Below are positions 7,292-15,832 of a DNA stretch of 44,460 nt, in pieces. Position 1 is the first letter of the stretch. The number at the start of each line of letters is the position of its first letter. The notes below the pieces were generated by a model. That model was not told where the DNA came from and searched no databases. It saw nothing but the letters and a program-made list of their open reading frames with translations. Source of the stretch: Helicobacter cetorum (GTDB taxonomy: Bacteria; Campylobacterota; Campylobacteria; Campylobacterales; UBA6016); assembly GCA_022729705.1 (NCBI GenBank), contig DZAX01000017.1, positions 1 to 44,460 on the forward strand, read 5' to 3'. A program made the position numbers and the translations under genes.

Positions 7292-8571
7292 GAAACTCTA
7301 TTTCTCCCACTCTCTTTGGCGGCATACAAAGCCTTGTCGGCAACCATTACGGTCTCGTCAAATGTTGTAGGTATCGCATTCATAGCGGCGATTCCAATAG
7401 AAACGCTTAGATATCCTAACTCTGATTTTTGATGCTCTATATTTAGATTTTCAATAGCTGTTTTAATATTGTTTGCAACTATCAGTAATCCCTCTTCGTT
7501 TGTGTTTGACAAAATAGCGCAAAACTCTTCGCCGCCAAATCTAAACGCACTATCACCCGGTCTATGCAGGCTATTTTTTATTGTTTTTGCAACTGCAATT
7601 AGCGCTGCATCTCCTTGTTGATGTCCGTAAAAGTCGTTATACACCTTAAAATAATCTATATCAATCATCAAAAATCCAAAACTTTGAGACTCTCTGACAT
7701 GCAAATCAATTATGCGATTTAGTTCGTTATCAAGATGCCGCCTGTTGTAAAGCTCTGTTAACGGGTCGATAACTATTAGTTGTTCCACTCTTTTTTTATC
7801 TGTTATGTCGTGCCAAATAGCTAGATAGCCTACTATTTCTCCATTTTCGTCAAAATCCGGATTTATGGTTAGTTCCGCCCAAAATAACTCTTTATTTTTT
7901 TTTGCGTCCAAAAGTTCGCCTCTCCACGTCTTGGCACTTGTAATTGTGCTCCAAAGCTCTCGATACACGCTCTCATGCGTGCATTCGGATTTAAAGCAAC
8001 AGTGTTTTTGACCGATTAGCTCATCTTTTGTGTAGCCTGTTATATTAGAGAGCGCTTCGCTTGTATAGATTATAGTGCCGTTTGCGTCTGTTTTGGAGAT
8101 GGCGATATTGTGTTCTATCATGTCTATATAGCGGGTAAGCATTCTGTTTTTTGCGGCTACCGCATCGCTTAACTCTTTTACGGTTAGATGAGCTTTGACT
8201 CTTGCAAACAACTCTTCATTATAAAAAGGTTTTAGCACATAGTCCACCGCCCCCATAGAAAACCCCTCTATGACGGAGTCGTATTCAGCTTTAGCGGTTA
8301 AAAAAATTATTGGAATATTAGCTGTTTGTGGATTCTTTTTTAATATTTTGCACGCCTCAAACCCTGTCATAAGCGGCATCTGTACATCCATGAGTATAAG
8401 ATCGGGCTTTTTTGCATTCGCCAGCTCTATAGCCTTTGCTCCGCTTGTCGCCAAAAGAACTTTATGTCCGAGCCTTTGAAGATTTCTCGCCAAAAGCTCT
8501 AGATTTTCCGCCACGTCGTCCACGGCTAAAATAATGTGTTGTTTTTTTTCTTCATCGCCAATTGTTTTCAA
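7285..8571 (-). CDS. Response regulator with PAS and GGDEF domains (diguanylate cyclase)
   Basis: The 428-residue protein starts with a receiver domain (about 12-130) with acidic pocket DD18-19, phospho-acceptor Asp62 in LILMDVQMP and Lys114 in LKPF. A PAS domain follows (about 145-260). The C-terminal GGDEF domain (about 265-428) has the active-site sequence GGEEF at 346-350. RPGD at 337-340 is placed exactly five residues before it, the RxxD inhibitory site at which c-di-GMP represses the enzyme. It should convert two GTP to c-di-GMP when phosphorylated. It overlaps the upstream hybrid kinase gene by four bases (ATGA), so the kinase is the likely phosphate source. The C-terminus is complete. 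Its last codons lie in the hairpin element tail. Confidence 0.92.
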   Translation of the reverse strand: MKTIGDEEKKQHIILAVDDVAENLELLARNLQRLGHKVLLATSGAKAIELANAKKPDLILMDVQMPLMTGFEACKILKKNPQTANIPIIFLTAKAEYDSVIEGFSMGAVDYVLKPFYNEELFARVKAHLTVKELSDAVAAKNRMLTRYIDMIEHNIAISKTDANGTIIYTSEALSNITGYTKDELIGQKHCCFKSECTHESVYRELWSTITSAKTWRGELLDAKKNKELFWAELTINPDFDENGEIVGYLAIWHDITDKKRVEQLIVIDPLTELYNRRHLDNELNRIIDLHVRESQSFGFLMIDIDYFKVYNDFYGHQQGDAALIAVAKTIKNSLHRPGDSAFRFGGEEFCAILSNTNEEGLLIVANNIKTAIENLNIEHQKSELGYLSVSIGIAAMNAIPTTFDETVMVADKALYAAKESGRNRVSF

Positions 8572-11189
8572 TAGGGTTCCTTTATTATTGCTTCAAACTG
8601 CTCAAATAGTTTGTTTATCTGCACTATTTTAAACCCCTCCGAAGCTTCGATTAGCAAATCGGCGTATTCGTTTAAGTATTGCGAGCATATCTCATTTGCC
8701 GTCTTTTTGGCGAGTTTTGCAAACTCTTCTATTTCATCGTTGGATTTTAGTATATTTACCCTAAGCCACTCTCTCTTCAAAAGACGTGAAATCTCTTCCC
8801 TCTCCGACGGGCTTATATTTATTGTTTTTGTTAAGTTGTCGCAACTTTTGGCGGAAGCTACGCACGGCAAAAATTTAGATAGTTCGCTTGCTAACGCCTT
8901 GAAATCTATCGGTTTTTGTAAGTAGCCGTCGTAAACGGCTTTAAGCGACTCTTTTTGCTCTTTTGTCGCAGACGCTGTCACCGCCAAAACAGGAATATGT
9001 CTTGTATTTGGATTGTTTTTTAGTATTTTTGCAACCTTATGTTCATCTCCAATCGGCGTCTGTATATCAATAATAATTAAATCAGGCATATACTCCATCG
9101 CCGTCTCTACGCCTATTTTCCCGTTTTCGACTTCAATGATTTGCATCCCGCGCGATGTCAAGAAATCTTTTATGATTGCCATGTTTGCGGCTATATTCTC
9201 TACTAAAAGCGCTACGCCTATAAACATTGTCGATTCATCGTCTTCGCTTTTGGACTCTTCAAAGTCGGACATGGCGCGCTCTACGCCGTCTATCGTCAAA
9301 GTAAAAACAGAGCCGCATCCAACCTCACTAGTGACCTCTAAATGCGCGCCCATTAAGTCCGAGAGTTTTTTGCTGATTGTAAGTCCAAGCCCTGTGCCGC
9401 CATATTTTCTAGCGCTTTGCCCGTCGGCTTGCTTAAACGCTTCAAAAATGGCCTCTATCTGCTCCTTTGGGATACCTATCCCCGTATCTTCCACTTTTAT
9501 GTTTACATCTATTAATTTTGGATTTATCGACGACTCGCTAACGCTTGCCGTTAGCGTTACGCCGCCGGTTTCTGTAAACTTTATGGCGTTTCCAAGCAGG
9601 TTAAAGAGTATCTGCTTTACTCTAATCTCGTCCAAAAGTAGGATATTTGGAAAAATATCTTGCATATTGACGTTGAATAATATGCCTTTGTCTTTGGCTT
9701 TCATGTTAAAAATAATTTTTAGTTCGCGCAGTACTTTTTTTAAGTCCGTTGGTTCCAGCATTATCGTCATCTTGCCGGCCTCTATTTTTGATAAATCTAA
9801 TATATCGTTAATTAAGCCAAGAAGATTGCGACCGCTGATAATTATTCCATCTACAAAATTTTTTGATTTTGCGTCAAGAGGCTCATTTTTTAAGAGCTCA
9901 GCAAAACCAAGCACCGCATTCATGGGCGTTCTAATCTCATGGCTCATGTTTGCCAAAAACTCTGATTTTAGTTTATTTGCGCTCTCCGCCTGTTCTTTGG
10001 CTTCTTTGAGTCCCACCTCATAAGCCTCCCTATCGGTTATATCTTCATGTATTACGATGGCTCCGCTAACGAGATCTTTGTCGTCTTGTATTGTAAAACT
10101 AGATTCTAATATGATTTTTTCTTTACCGTCAAACGTCTCTATTTTTAGTTTTCGATTTATTGTGTTTTCTTTATGAATAAGGCTTTTATACGCCCCCCAA
10201 TCATTGATTTTTAATCTTGCACCGCTATCTGCAAACCAAGCTTTATATTCTCCAAACTCTTCTAGCTTTGTTTTACGAAGTTCGCCCCAAATATTGCTGC
10301 CCGCTTTGTTTGAAAGTATTATACCCTCCGTTTCAGATACAAAAAATACTCCCACAGGCAAGTTGTCTACGATGGCGCTGAGCTGTTTTTCTCTTAGGCG
10401 AAGTATCTCCTCCGCCGTTTTTCTATCTGTTATGTTGATTAAGTAGCCGTTTATAAAGCCGGGCTCTTTGTTTTCGTTGTACTCTACCACCGTATAGTCA
10501 TGAAACCAGCCATATTCGCCGTCTTTTTTTCGTAGCCTATACTCTTGGTCGAAGTTTTTTGTTTGAGAGGCGATATAAAAGCTTACCTCGTTTGATACTC
10601 TTGCTATGTCGCTTGGGTGTATGAGTTCTGAAAACAGAGAGCTTTTGTTTATTAGCGAATCCGCCGATGTGTAAAGCATATCTGAGACATTTGGCGATAC
10701 GTAAATAATAGGCCAGCCCTCTTCGGCGCTCCACTTAAACATAGCGACGGGACCGCTTACAAATAGGCTCCTTTCCACTTTGAGCGTTTTTTTGCTCTCC
10801 TCTAAAGCTATTTCGGTCTCTTTTTTTGCCGTTATGTCGTTTGCTCCGCATATTATAAAGTCCACTTTATTATTTGCGTCTCTAAAAATAGCCCCTTTTG
10901 TGTGAACCCAGACATAAAAGCCGCTTTTATGTCTAAGTCGCAACTCTACATCGTAAGCGCAAACGCCGATAAGAGCGTTGTCTAATATAGTGTTTGCTTT
11001 TTTGCGGTCGTCCGCATGTATTAAATTTTGCAACGTCTCAAAGCTATTATCCAGTTCGTTTGCCGTGTATCCTAAAAACTCTTTATATTTTGGTGAGATA
11101 TAGAGTTCATTTTTGGTCATATCCCACTCCCAAAAGCCGTCCGTTATAGCCTCTATTGTTTTGTAACGCCTCTCTTTTTCGCTTTGCAA
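8568..11189 (-). CDS. Multi-PAS hybrid sensor histidine kinase
   Basis: The 873-residue protein has no membrane segment and is probably cytoplasmic. Three PAS domains lie at about 9-130, 145-262 and 265-390, each followed by a coiled-coil link. The HisKA domain carries the phospho-acceptor His417 in NMSHEIRTPMN. The ATPase domain shows the N box around Asn534 (LLGNAIKF), G1 DTGIGIP (568-574) and G2 GGTGLGL. A receiver domain follows (about 657-773) with Asp708 in LIIIDIQTP and Lys759. The first acidic pair is reduced to LVEN, which is unusual. The last 95 residues are helical, like an Hpt domain, but I see no convincing phospho-His motif. It heads the operon with the GGDEF regulator. The stimulus is unknown. 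Confidence 0.9.
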   Translation of the reverse strand: MQSEKERRYKTIEAITDGFWEWDMTKNELYISPKYKEFLGYTANELDNSFETLQNLIHADDRKKANTILDNALIGVCAYDVELRLRHKSGFYVWVHTKGAIFRDANNKVDFIICGANDITAKKETEIALEESKKTLKVERSLFVSGPVAMFKWSAEEGWPIIYVSPNVSDMLYTSADSLINKSSLFSELIHPSDIARVSNEVSFYIASQTKNFDQEYRLRKKDGEYGWFHDYTVVEYNENKEPGFINGYLINITDRKTAEEILRLREKQLSAIVDNLPVGVFFVSETEGIILSNKAGSNIWGELRKTKLEEFGEYKAWFADSGARLKINDWGAYKSLIHKENTINRKLKIETFDGKEKIILESSFTIQDDKDLVSGAIVIHEDITDREAYEVGLKEAKEQAESANKLKSEFLANMSHEIRTPMNAVLGFAELLKNEPLDAKSKNFVDGIIISGRNLLGLINDILDLSKIEAGKMTIMLEPTDLKKVLRELKIIFNMKAKDKGILFNVNMQDIFPNILLLDEIRVKQILFNLLGNAIKFTETGGVTLTASVSESSINPKLIDVNIKVEDTGIGIPKEQIEAIFEAFKQADGQSARKYGGTGLGLTISKKLSDLMGAHLEVTSEVGCGSVFTLTIDGVERAMSDFEESKSEDDESTMFIGVALLVENIAANMAIIKDFLTSRGMQIIEVENGKIGVETAMEYMPDLIIIDIQTPIGDEHKVAKILKNNPNTRHIPVLAVTASATKEQKESLKAVYDGYLQKPIDFKALASELSKFLPCVASAKSCDNLTKTINISPSEREEISRLLKREWLRVNILKSNDEIEEFAKLAKKTANEICSQYLNEYADLLIEASEGFKIVQINKLFEQFEAIIKEPY

Positions 11190-11313
11190 AATAAACCTCT
11201 TAGTTTTTTTAGTTTTTACGCAAATAATACAACAAAAATATCCAAATTACTCAAAAGATAAAATTTGTCTCTTTATATAACCTATTACGCCACAATTTTA
11301 AGTGTTTTTAAAA

Positions 11314-11319
11314 TAGAAT
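11314..11319 (+). promoter_or_regulatory. Possible -10 box of the por operon
   Basis: TAGAAT follows a T- and A-rich stretch and lies 28 bases before the porC ATG. A ribosome site (AAAGGGAAA) sits just ahead of the ATG. The spacing suits a short leader, but no -35 box is clear. Confidence 0.3.
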
Positions 11320-11347
11320 TGAGCTCATTTCAATAGAAAGGGAAACC

Positions 11348-11905
11348 ATGCTTCAAATAAGATGGCATTCAAGGGCCGGACAAGGCGCAGTTACGGGAGC
11401 TAAGGCTCTTGCCGACGTACTTGCGGCAGAGGGGAAATTTGTTCAGGCATTTTCTGTTTACGGAGCCGAAAAAAGAGGCGCTCCTATGAATGCGTACAAT
11501 AGAGTTTCAGACGAAGAGATTATAGATCACTCAAAAGAGATGTTTCCTGATTACGTCTTAGTGATAGATCCTTCCTTGGTTTTTTCGGGTAATATTACTA
11601 GAAATACAAAAGAAACAACAAAATATATAATAACTACCAATTTGTCAAAAGAAGAACTTTTAAAACAAGCCCTTTTTCTTGAGGGAAAAGAGTTTTATGT
11701 ATTAGATTGTTTGACTATTAGTAAAGACACTATAGGTAAAGCGATTCCAAACACTCCTATGCTTGGCGCTTTAGTAAAAATTTCCGGTGCCTTTACACTA
11801 GAGGCTTTTTTGGAAGGAATGAAAAAAATTCTAAAAAAATTCCCGCAAAAGGTCATCGACGGTAATAACGCGGCGATAACTAGAGCCTATAACGAAGTTA
11901 ATTAA
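11348..11905 (+). CDS. porC: Pyruvate:ferredoxin oxidoreductase, gamma subunit
   Basis: The 185-residue protein begins with RWHSRAGQGAVTGAKALA and then carries VYGAEKRGAPMNAYNR, both typical of the gamma subunit or domain of 2-oxoacid:ferredoxin oxidoreductases. It is the first gene of a four-gene cluster (gamma, delta, alpha, beta). The enzyme interconverts pyruvate plus CoA and acetyl-CoA plus CO2 with ferredoxin as electron carrier. In this phylum it serves both oxidation and, in autotrophs using the reductive TCA cycle, carbon fixation. The gap to the delta gene is 12 bases with a good AAGGAG site. The symbol letters vary between genomes, but the subunit assignment is firm. Confidence 0.93.
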   Translation: MLQIRWHSRAGQGAVTGAKALADVLAAEGKFVQAFSVYGAEKRGAPMNAYNRVSDEEIIDHSKEMFPDYVLVIDPSLVFSGNITRNTKETTKYIITTNLSKEELLKQALFLEGKEFYVLDCLTISKDTIGKAIPNTPMLGALVKISGAFTLEAFLEGMKKILKKFPQKVIDGNNAAITRAYNEVN

Positions 11906-11917
11906 GGAGATTTAAAT

Positions 11918-12310
11918 ATGGCGACTCCGGAGCATTTATTAAAAGACTGGAATGGTTTCGTACCTGGAGCGATACTAACTTCCTTTTCAAATCCAGAAGA
12001 GTGGGAGCATAGCGACAATAACTCGTTTACATACAGCGTTGCCGATTGGAGAGTTGAAAAGCCGATTTTTAACGCCGAGCACTGTATTCACTGTCAGTTT
12101 TGTTGGATTTATTGTCCAGATACGTCTATTATCTCAAAAGATAAAAAGTTTTCGCATGTGGATTATGACCACTGTAAAGGTTGCGGTATTTGTGCGCATG
12201 TATGCCCTACAAATCCAAAATCTTTGATTATGTATCAAGAGAGAGAAAATGAGGCGCACGCTTTGGAAAACTGGCCTATAAAAGAGAAAAAATCGGGTGA
12301 GGAGAAATAG
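11918..12310 (+). CDS. porD: Pyruvate:ferredoxin oxidoreductase, delta (iron-sulfur) subunit
   Basis: The 130-residue protein holds two [4Fe-4S] cluster motifs, CIHCQFCWIYCPD and CKGCGICAHVCP, in its second half, as in stand-alone delta subunits. It passes electrons from the catalytic alpha/beta subunits to soluble ferredoxin. The first 45 residues (AIL...WEHSDNNSFTYSVADWRVEKP) form the usual N-terminal extension of this subunit. The gene ends three bases before the alpha subunit ATG, so the operon is tight. Confidence 0.94.
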   Translation: MATPEHLLKDWNGFVPGAILTSFSNPEEWEHSDNNSFTYSVADWRVEKPIFNAEHCIHCQFCWIYCPDTSIISKDKKFSHVDYDHCKGCGICAHVCPTNPKSLIMYQERENEAHALENWPIKEKKSGEEK

Positions 12311-12313
12311 TTA

Positions 12314-13531
12314 ATGGAACTTGAAACAAGAACGGTTTGGGATGGCAATACAGCTGCGTCTCAGGCGATGAGACAGGCGCAAGTCGACGTAGTGGCGGCG
12401 TACCCTATCACTCCGTCTACACCAATAGTGCAAAACTACTCGCAATACGCGGCTGACGGCGATATTAACGGCGGCGAATTTGTTATGGTGGAGTCGGAGC
12501 ATGCGGCAATGAGCGCATGCGTAGGAGCGGCGGCGGCGGGCGGAAGGGTTGCTACGGCTACTAGTTCGCAAGGTTTTGCGCTTATGGTTGAGGTGCTTTA
12601 TCAAGCGAGCGGCATGAGGCTTCCTATCGTGCTAAACGTTGTAAACAGAGCTTTGGCGAGTCCTCTAAATATTCACGGCGACCACTCTGATATGTATCTT
12701 GGTCTTTTATCCGGATGGCTAAATCTTTGTGCGTTTAACCCGCAAGAAGCGTATGACATGAATCTTTGCGCATTCAAAATTGCCGAAGATATGGATACAA
12801 GACTTCCGGTCATGGTTCACCAAGACGGATTTTTGACAAGCCACACGGTCGAGGTTGTTCACCCACTACAAGACGACGTTGCCTACAACTTTATCGGCGA
12901 TTACAAATTTAGCAACCCTATGCTTGATTTTACAAAACCGGTAACTTACGGCGCTCAAACAGAAGAAGAGTGGCATTTTGAGCATAAAGCCAACCAAAAC
13001 GCAGCTATTATGAACTCATCACCTGTAATACAAAGGGTGTTTGATGAGTTTGAAGTTTTGACTGGTAGAAAATATAAGTTTATAGAAACATATATGACAG
13101 AAGACGCCGATGAAATTGTAGTAGCGATGGGAAGCGTAACGGGAACGCTTAAACTAACTATAAACGCTCTAAGAAAAGAGGGCAAAAAAGTTGGTCTTGT
13201 GGCGATAAGAGTATTAAGACCTTTTCCAATAGAGGAACTAGCGGCGATACTTAAAAACGCAAAATCGGTAGCGGTACTAGATAGAAACGCTCCAATGGGA
13301 ACAACCGGCGTTGTGTTTAACGATGTGTGCGCCGTTATGCTTGATAATGGTATATGTGTTCCGGTTTTAAACTACACATACGGTCTTGGCGGTAGAGACA
13401 CTACGATAGCGCACCTAACAAAAGTGTACTCAGATTTAGAGGAGTGCGCAAAAGCTGGTAAAAGAGTTAAGCCGTTGATACAACATATCAACCTAAGAGG
13501 CCAAGAACTCAGCTTTTTTGATGCGAAATAA
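12314..13531 (+). CDS. porA: Pyruvate:ferredoxin oxidoreductase, alpha subunit
   Basis: The 405-residue protein opens with the pyrimidine-binding region containing AYPITPSTPI and HAAMSACVGAAAAGGR, both characteristic of the alpha subunit. The later segment VVAMGSVTGTLKLTIN and LVAIRVLRPFP belongs to the transketolase C-terminal-like domain that contributes to CoA and subunit contacts. With the beta subunit it forms the thiamine-diphosphate active site. Length is normal and the gene lies between delta (3 bases) and beta (8 bases). Confidence 0.95.
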   Translation: MELETRTVWDGNTAASQAMRQAQVDVVAAYPITPSTPIVQNYSQYAADGDINGGEFVMVESEHAAMSACVGAAAAGGRVATATSSQGFALMVEVLYQASGMRLPIVLNVVNRALASPLNIHGDHSDMYLGLLSGWLNLCAFNPQEAYDMNLCAFKIAEDMDTRLPVMVHQDGFLTSHTVEVVHPLQDDVAYNFIGDYKFSNPMLDFTKPVTYGAQTEEEWHFEHKANQNAAIMNSSPVIQRVFDEFEVLTGRKYKFIETYMTEDADEIVVAMGSVTGTLKLTINALRKEGKKVGLVAIRVLRPFPIEELAAILKNAKSVAVLDRNAPMGTTGVVFNDVCAVMLDNGICVPVLNYTYGLGGRDTTIAHLTKVYSDLEECAKAGKRVKPLIQHINLRGQELSFFDAK

Positions 13532-13539
13532 AAGGGTAA

Positions 13540-14502
13540 ATGATGAGCGGTATAAAAGAGATTAAAAACCTAAAAGAGTTTTCTACTTCACTGGAGAGGC
13601 TTGAGGGCGGTCACAGACTTTGTCCGGGGTGTTCGCACTCTATTATTGTTAGAGAGATTATGAACGCTACTGATTACAACCTTGTGGTCGGGTATGGCAC
13701 AGGATGTCTTGAAGTGTGTACTTCTATCTATCCGTTTACAAGCTGGGATGTTAGCTCAATCCATATTGGTTTTGAGAATGCGTCTACCGCAATAGCCGGT
13801 GCGGAGTCAATGTACAAAGTCTTACAAAGAAAAAATAAACTTCCAGGCGGAAATGAAAAGCCGACCAAATTTATAGCTTTTGGCGGCGATGGAGCAACTT
13901 ACGATATAGGTCTTCAATGGATTTCAGGATGCCTTGAGAGGGGTCATGAGATGGTGTATGTGTGCCTTGACAATGAGGGGTATATGAATACAGGCGGTCA
14001 AAGAAGCTCCTCAACTCCTACAGGCGGAGCCACGACTACTTCTCCTGTCGGAAAAGAGTCTTACGGCGAAAAAAATAAGAAAAAAGACATAATCGGTATT
14101 ATGGCGGCAAGCGGTGCCGCATATGTTGCGCAAGTATCTCCAACGCATTGGAAAGATATGATAAAAAAAGTACACAAATCATTTGAGTGCGGTGGTCCGG
14201 CATTTTTGAACGCTGTGAGCCCTTGCCCGACAGAGTGGAAATTTGAGCCGCATATGGGTATGGAAATCAATGAGCTTGCGGTTGAGTCTTGCGTATTTCC
14301 ATTGTTTGAAATAGAAAACGGCACAAAATTAACTGTAACATATAAGCCAAAAAATAAAATTCCGGTAAGAGATTATCTGGTCACACAAGGTAGATTTAAA
14401 CACTTGTTTAACCCAAAAAATGAGCATGTCATCGAAGAGTTCCAAAGAGACGTGGACGCTAGATGGGAATATCTACTAAAAAGAGAAGAGGTGGGAGTCT
14501 AA
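13540..14502 (+). CDS. porB: Pyruvate:ferredoxin oxidoreductase, beta subunit
   Basis: The 320-residue protein contains the thiamine-diphosphate binding stretch FGGDGATYDIG and DNEGYMNTGGQ. Cysteines in LCPGCSH and in VSPCPTEW match ligands of the proximal [4Fe-4S] cluster of beta subunits. The first codon could be the ATG at 13540 or the one directly after at 13543. The gene closes the por operon. The next gene is separated by about 65 bases and is unrelated. Confidence 0.95.
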   Translation: MMSGIKEIKNLKEFSTSLERLEGGHRLCPGCSHSIIVREIMNATDYNLVVGYGTGCLEVCTSIYPFTSWDVSSIHIGFENASTAIAGAESMYKVLQRKNKLPGGNEKPTKFIAFGGDGATYDIGLQWISGCLERGHEMVYVCLDNEGYMNTGGQRSSSTPTGGATTTSPVGKESYGEKNKKKDIIGIMAASGAAYVAQVSPTHWKDMIKKVHKSFECGGPAFLNAVSPCPTEWKFEPHMGMEINELAVESCVFPLFEIENGTKLTVTYKPKNKIPVRDYLVTQGRFKHLFNPKNEHVIEEFQRDVDARWEYLLKREEVGV

Positions 14503-14567
14503 AAAGACTTCTCTCCTCTCCCCTTCTTAAAATCTCTTTTAGGTAAAAAATTTATAATGGAGACGCA

Positions 14568-14735
14568 ATGCCTGAAGTAAGCAGATTTTTGGGTATTATA
14601 ATTTCATTCTATTACGACGAACACAATCCTCCACATTTTCATGTAAAATACAATGAGCACAGAGCTGAGCTTTTTGAAGATTGGGAACTGGCGTAACAAG
14701 GCAAAGAACCCAAAAAAATAGCGCCTTTAGCATAG
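14568..14735 (+). pseudogene. Broken DUF4160 gene
   Basis: The frame begins MPEVSRFLGIIISFYYDEHN and continues PPHFHVKYNEHRA, a clear DUF4160 N-terminus with the conserved HNPPHFH. It then jumps to ELFEDWELA, stops at 14694-14696 and, read through in the same frame, continues QGKEPKKIAPLA. In intact relatives about 25 residues separate the HFH strand from the ELxxxWELA helix, and the motif continues ELA-R/K-xGxPxKKI without a stop. So there is an in-frame deletion and a nonsense change. DUF4160 genes commonly sit directly before DUF2442 genes, as here, and the pair is thought to be toxin-antitoxin-like. A GGAG ribosome site is still present. Confidence 0.7.
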
Positions 14736-14746
14736 CTGAGTACCAA

Positions 14747-14992
14747 ATGATATGGGTGGTTGATGCAAAATATATCGGAGACTATAAAGTATTTGTCAGA
14801 TTTAACGACGGTGTTGAGGCAAAATTAGATTTAGAAAACTATGTCAAATCCAAAAAAGATGGGACTATTTTTGCGCCGCTTAAAAATATAGAAAATTTCA
14901 AAACTGTTAAATATAACAGCAATACAGATACTATTGAATGGGAAAATGGAGCGGATATTGCCCCTGAACGGCTCTATGAAATGACGCTTTAA
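14747..14992 (+). CDS. DUF2442 family protein
   Basis: I start the gene at ATG 14747. An earlier in-frame codon at 14681 lies inside the broken DUF4160 gene and would add a spurious tail. The 81-residue product reads MIWVVDAKYIGDYKVFVRF, then a segment FAPLKNIENFKTVKYN and a C-terminal TIEWENGADIAPERLYE. That is the full DUF2442 pattern, including the closing W-x-N/D-G-x-D-I-x-P-E-x-L/R-Y. The family is a small beta-rich domain of unknown molecular function often paired with DUF4160. The ribosome site is weak, so expression may have relied on coupling to the broken upstream gene. Confidence 0.8.
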   Translation: MIWVVDAKYIGDYKVFVRFNDGVEAKLDLENYVKSKKDGTIFAPLKNIENFKTVKYNSNTDTIEWENGADIAPERLYEMTL

Positions 14993-15070
14993 AAAAAATC
15001 TGCAAAGAGCTTTCCTTGATAAATCCTCCTTTAGATAAAATTCACAAAAAGCTTTTATTAGGAATACACC

Positions 15071-15832
15071 TTGACGTTAGAAAAAGGCAAAAAATTTGTG
15101 GTTATTACCGCTTATGACGCATTGTTTGCAAAGCTTATCGCTCCTTATGCGGATATGATTTTGGTTGGCGATAGTCTCTCTATGAGCTTTGGCGGCGAGC
15201 CTGATACGCTTACGGTTGGCATGGATGAGATGATATACCATACAAAGGCGGTTGGACGAGGCGCTTTGGGTTCTAGAATAATATTTGATATGCCTTTTGG
15301 CTCTGAGACTGGTAAAGAGACGGCTTTAAAAAACGCTGTTAGGGTTTATAAGGAGACAAAAGCGTGCGCCGTCAAGCTAGAGGGCGGAATGGAAAAAGCG
15401 GATATAGTAGAGCATCTTGTTGAAAACAAAATAAGCGTAATAGGACATATAGGGCTTACCCCCCAATCTGTGAGAAGCGAAGGCGGATATAAGATTAGGG
15501 GTAAAACGGATGAGGACACAAATAGACTAATTGCGGACGCAAAAGCTTTGGAGGGTGCCGGAGTTAGTGCGATAGTGCTTGAGGGTGTAAAAAGCGAGGC
15601 GGCAAAAAAAATAACAGACTCCATAAAAGTTCCTACGATAGGCATAGGCTCAGGCGTGCATTGCGATGCGCAGGTGCTTGTTTGGTCTGATATGCTTGGA
15701 TTTTTTGAGGAGTTTACGCCAAAATTTGTGCGTAAATATATGGATGGAGCCGCTTTGGCAAAAGACGCTTTGAGTCAATTTAGGGCGGACGTCTTAAGCG
15801 GCACTTTTCCGAGCGAAAAAGAGAGTTATTAG
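15071..15832 (+). CDS. panB: 3-methyl-2-oxobutanoate hydroxymethyltransferase
   Basis: The 253-residue protein carries [19 protein letters not shown] with a Mg-binding Asp, [20 protein letters not shown] and GIGSG, the ordered motifs of PanB. It adds a hydroxymethyl group from 5,10-methylenetetrahydrofolate to 2-oxoisovalerate to give ketopantoate, the first committed step to pantothenate and CoA. The start is a TTG with TTAGGA eight bases upstream, and no better start is available. The N-terminus is slightly shorter than in many family members. The last base of its stop codon is the first base of the ruvB GTG start. Confidence 0.95.
   Translation: MTLEKGKKFVVITAYDALFAKLIAPYADMILVGDSLSMSFGGEPDTLTVGMDEMIYHTKAVGRGALGSRIIFDMPFGSETGKETALKNAVRVYKETKACAVKLEGGMEKADIVEHLVENKISVIGHIGLTPQSVRSEGGYKIRGKTDEDTNRLIADAKALEGAGVSAIVLEGVKSEAAKKITDSIKVPTIGIGSGVHCDAQVLVWSDMLGFFEEFTPKFVRKYMDGAALAKDALSQFRADVLSGTFPSEKESY

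Noticed and set aside
7001-7343. Short open frames with NVPCDPLKLPAEGG or KCPLRPPEA repeats across the tandem hairpin array
   Set aside because: They are translations of the repeat DNA. Similar short frames arise wherever this element occurs, with no conserved start or ribosome site.
9013-10023. A 336-codon plus-strand open frame inside the hybrid histidine kinase gene
   Set aside because: It lies opposite the HisKA, ATPase and receiver motifs of the kinase, shows no domain and has reverse-complement-like composition.
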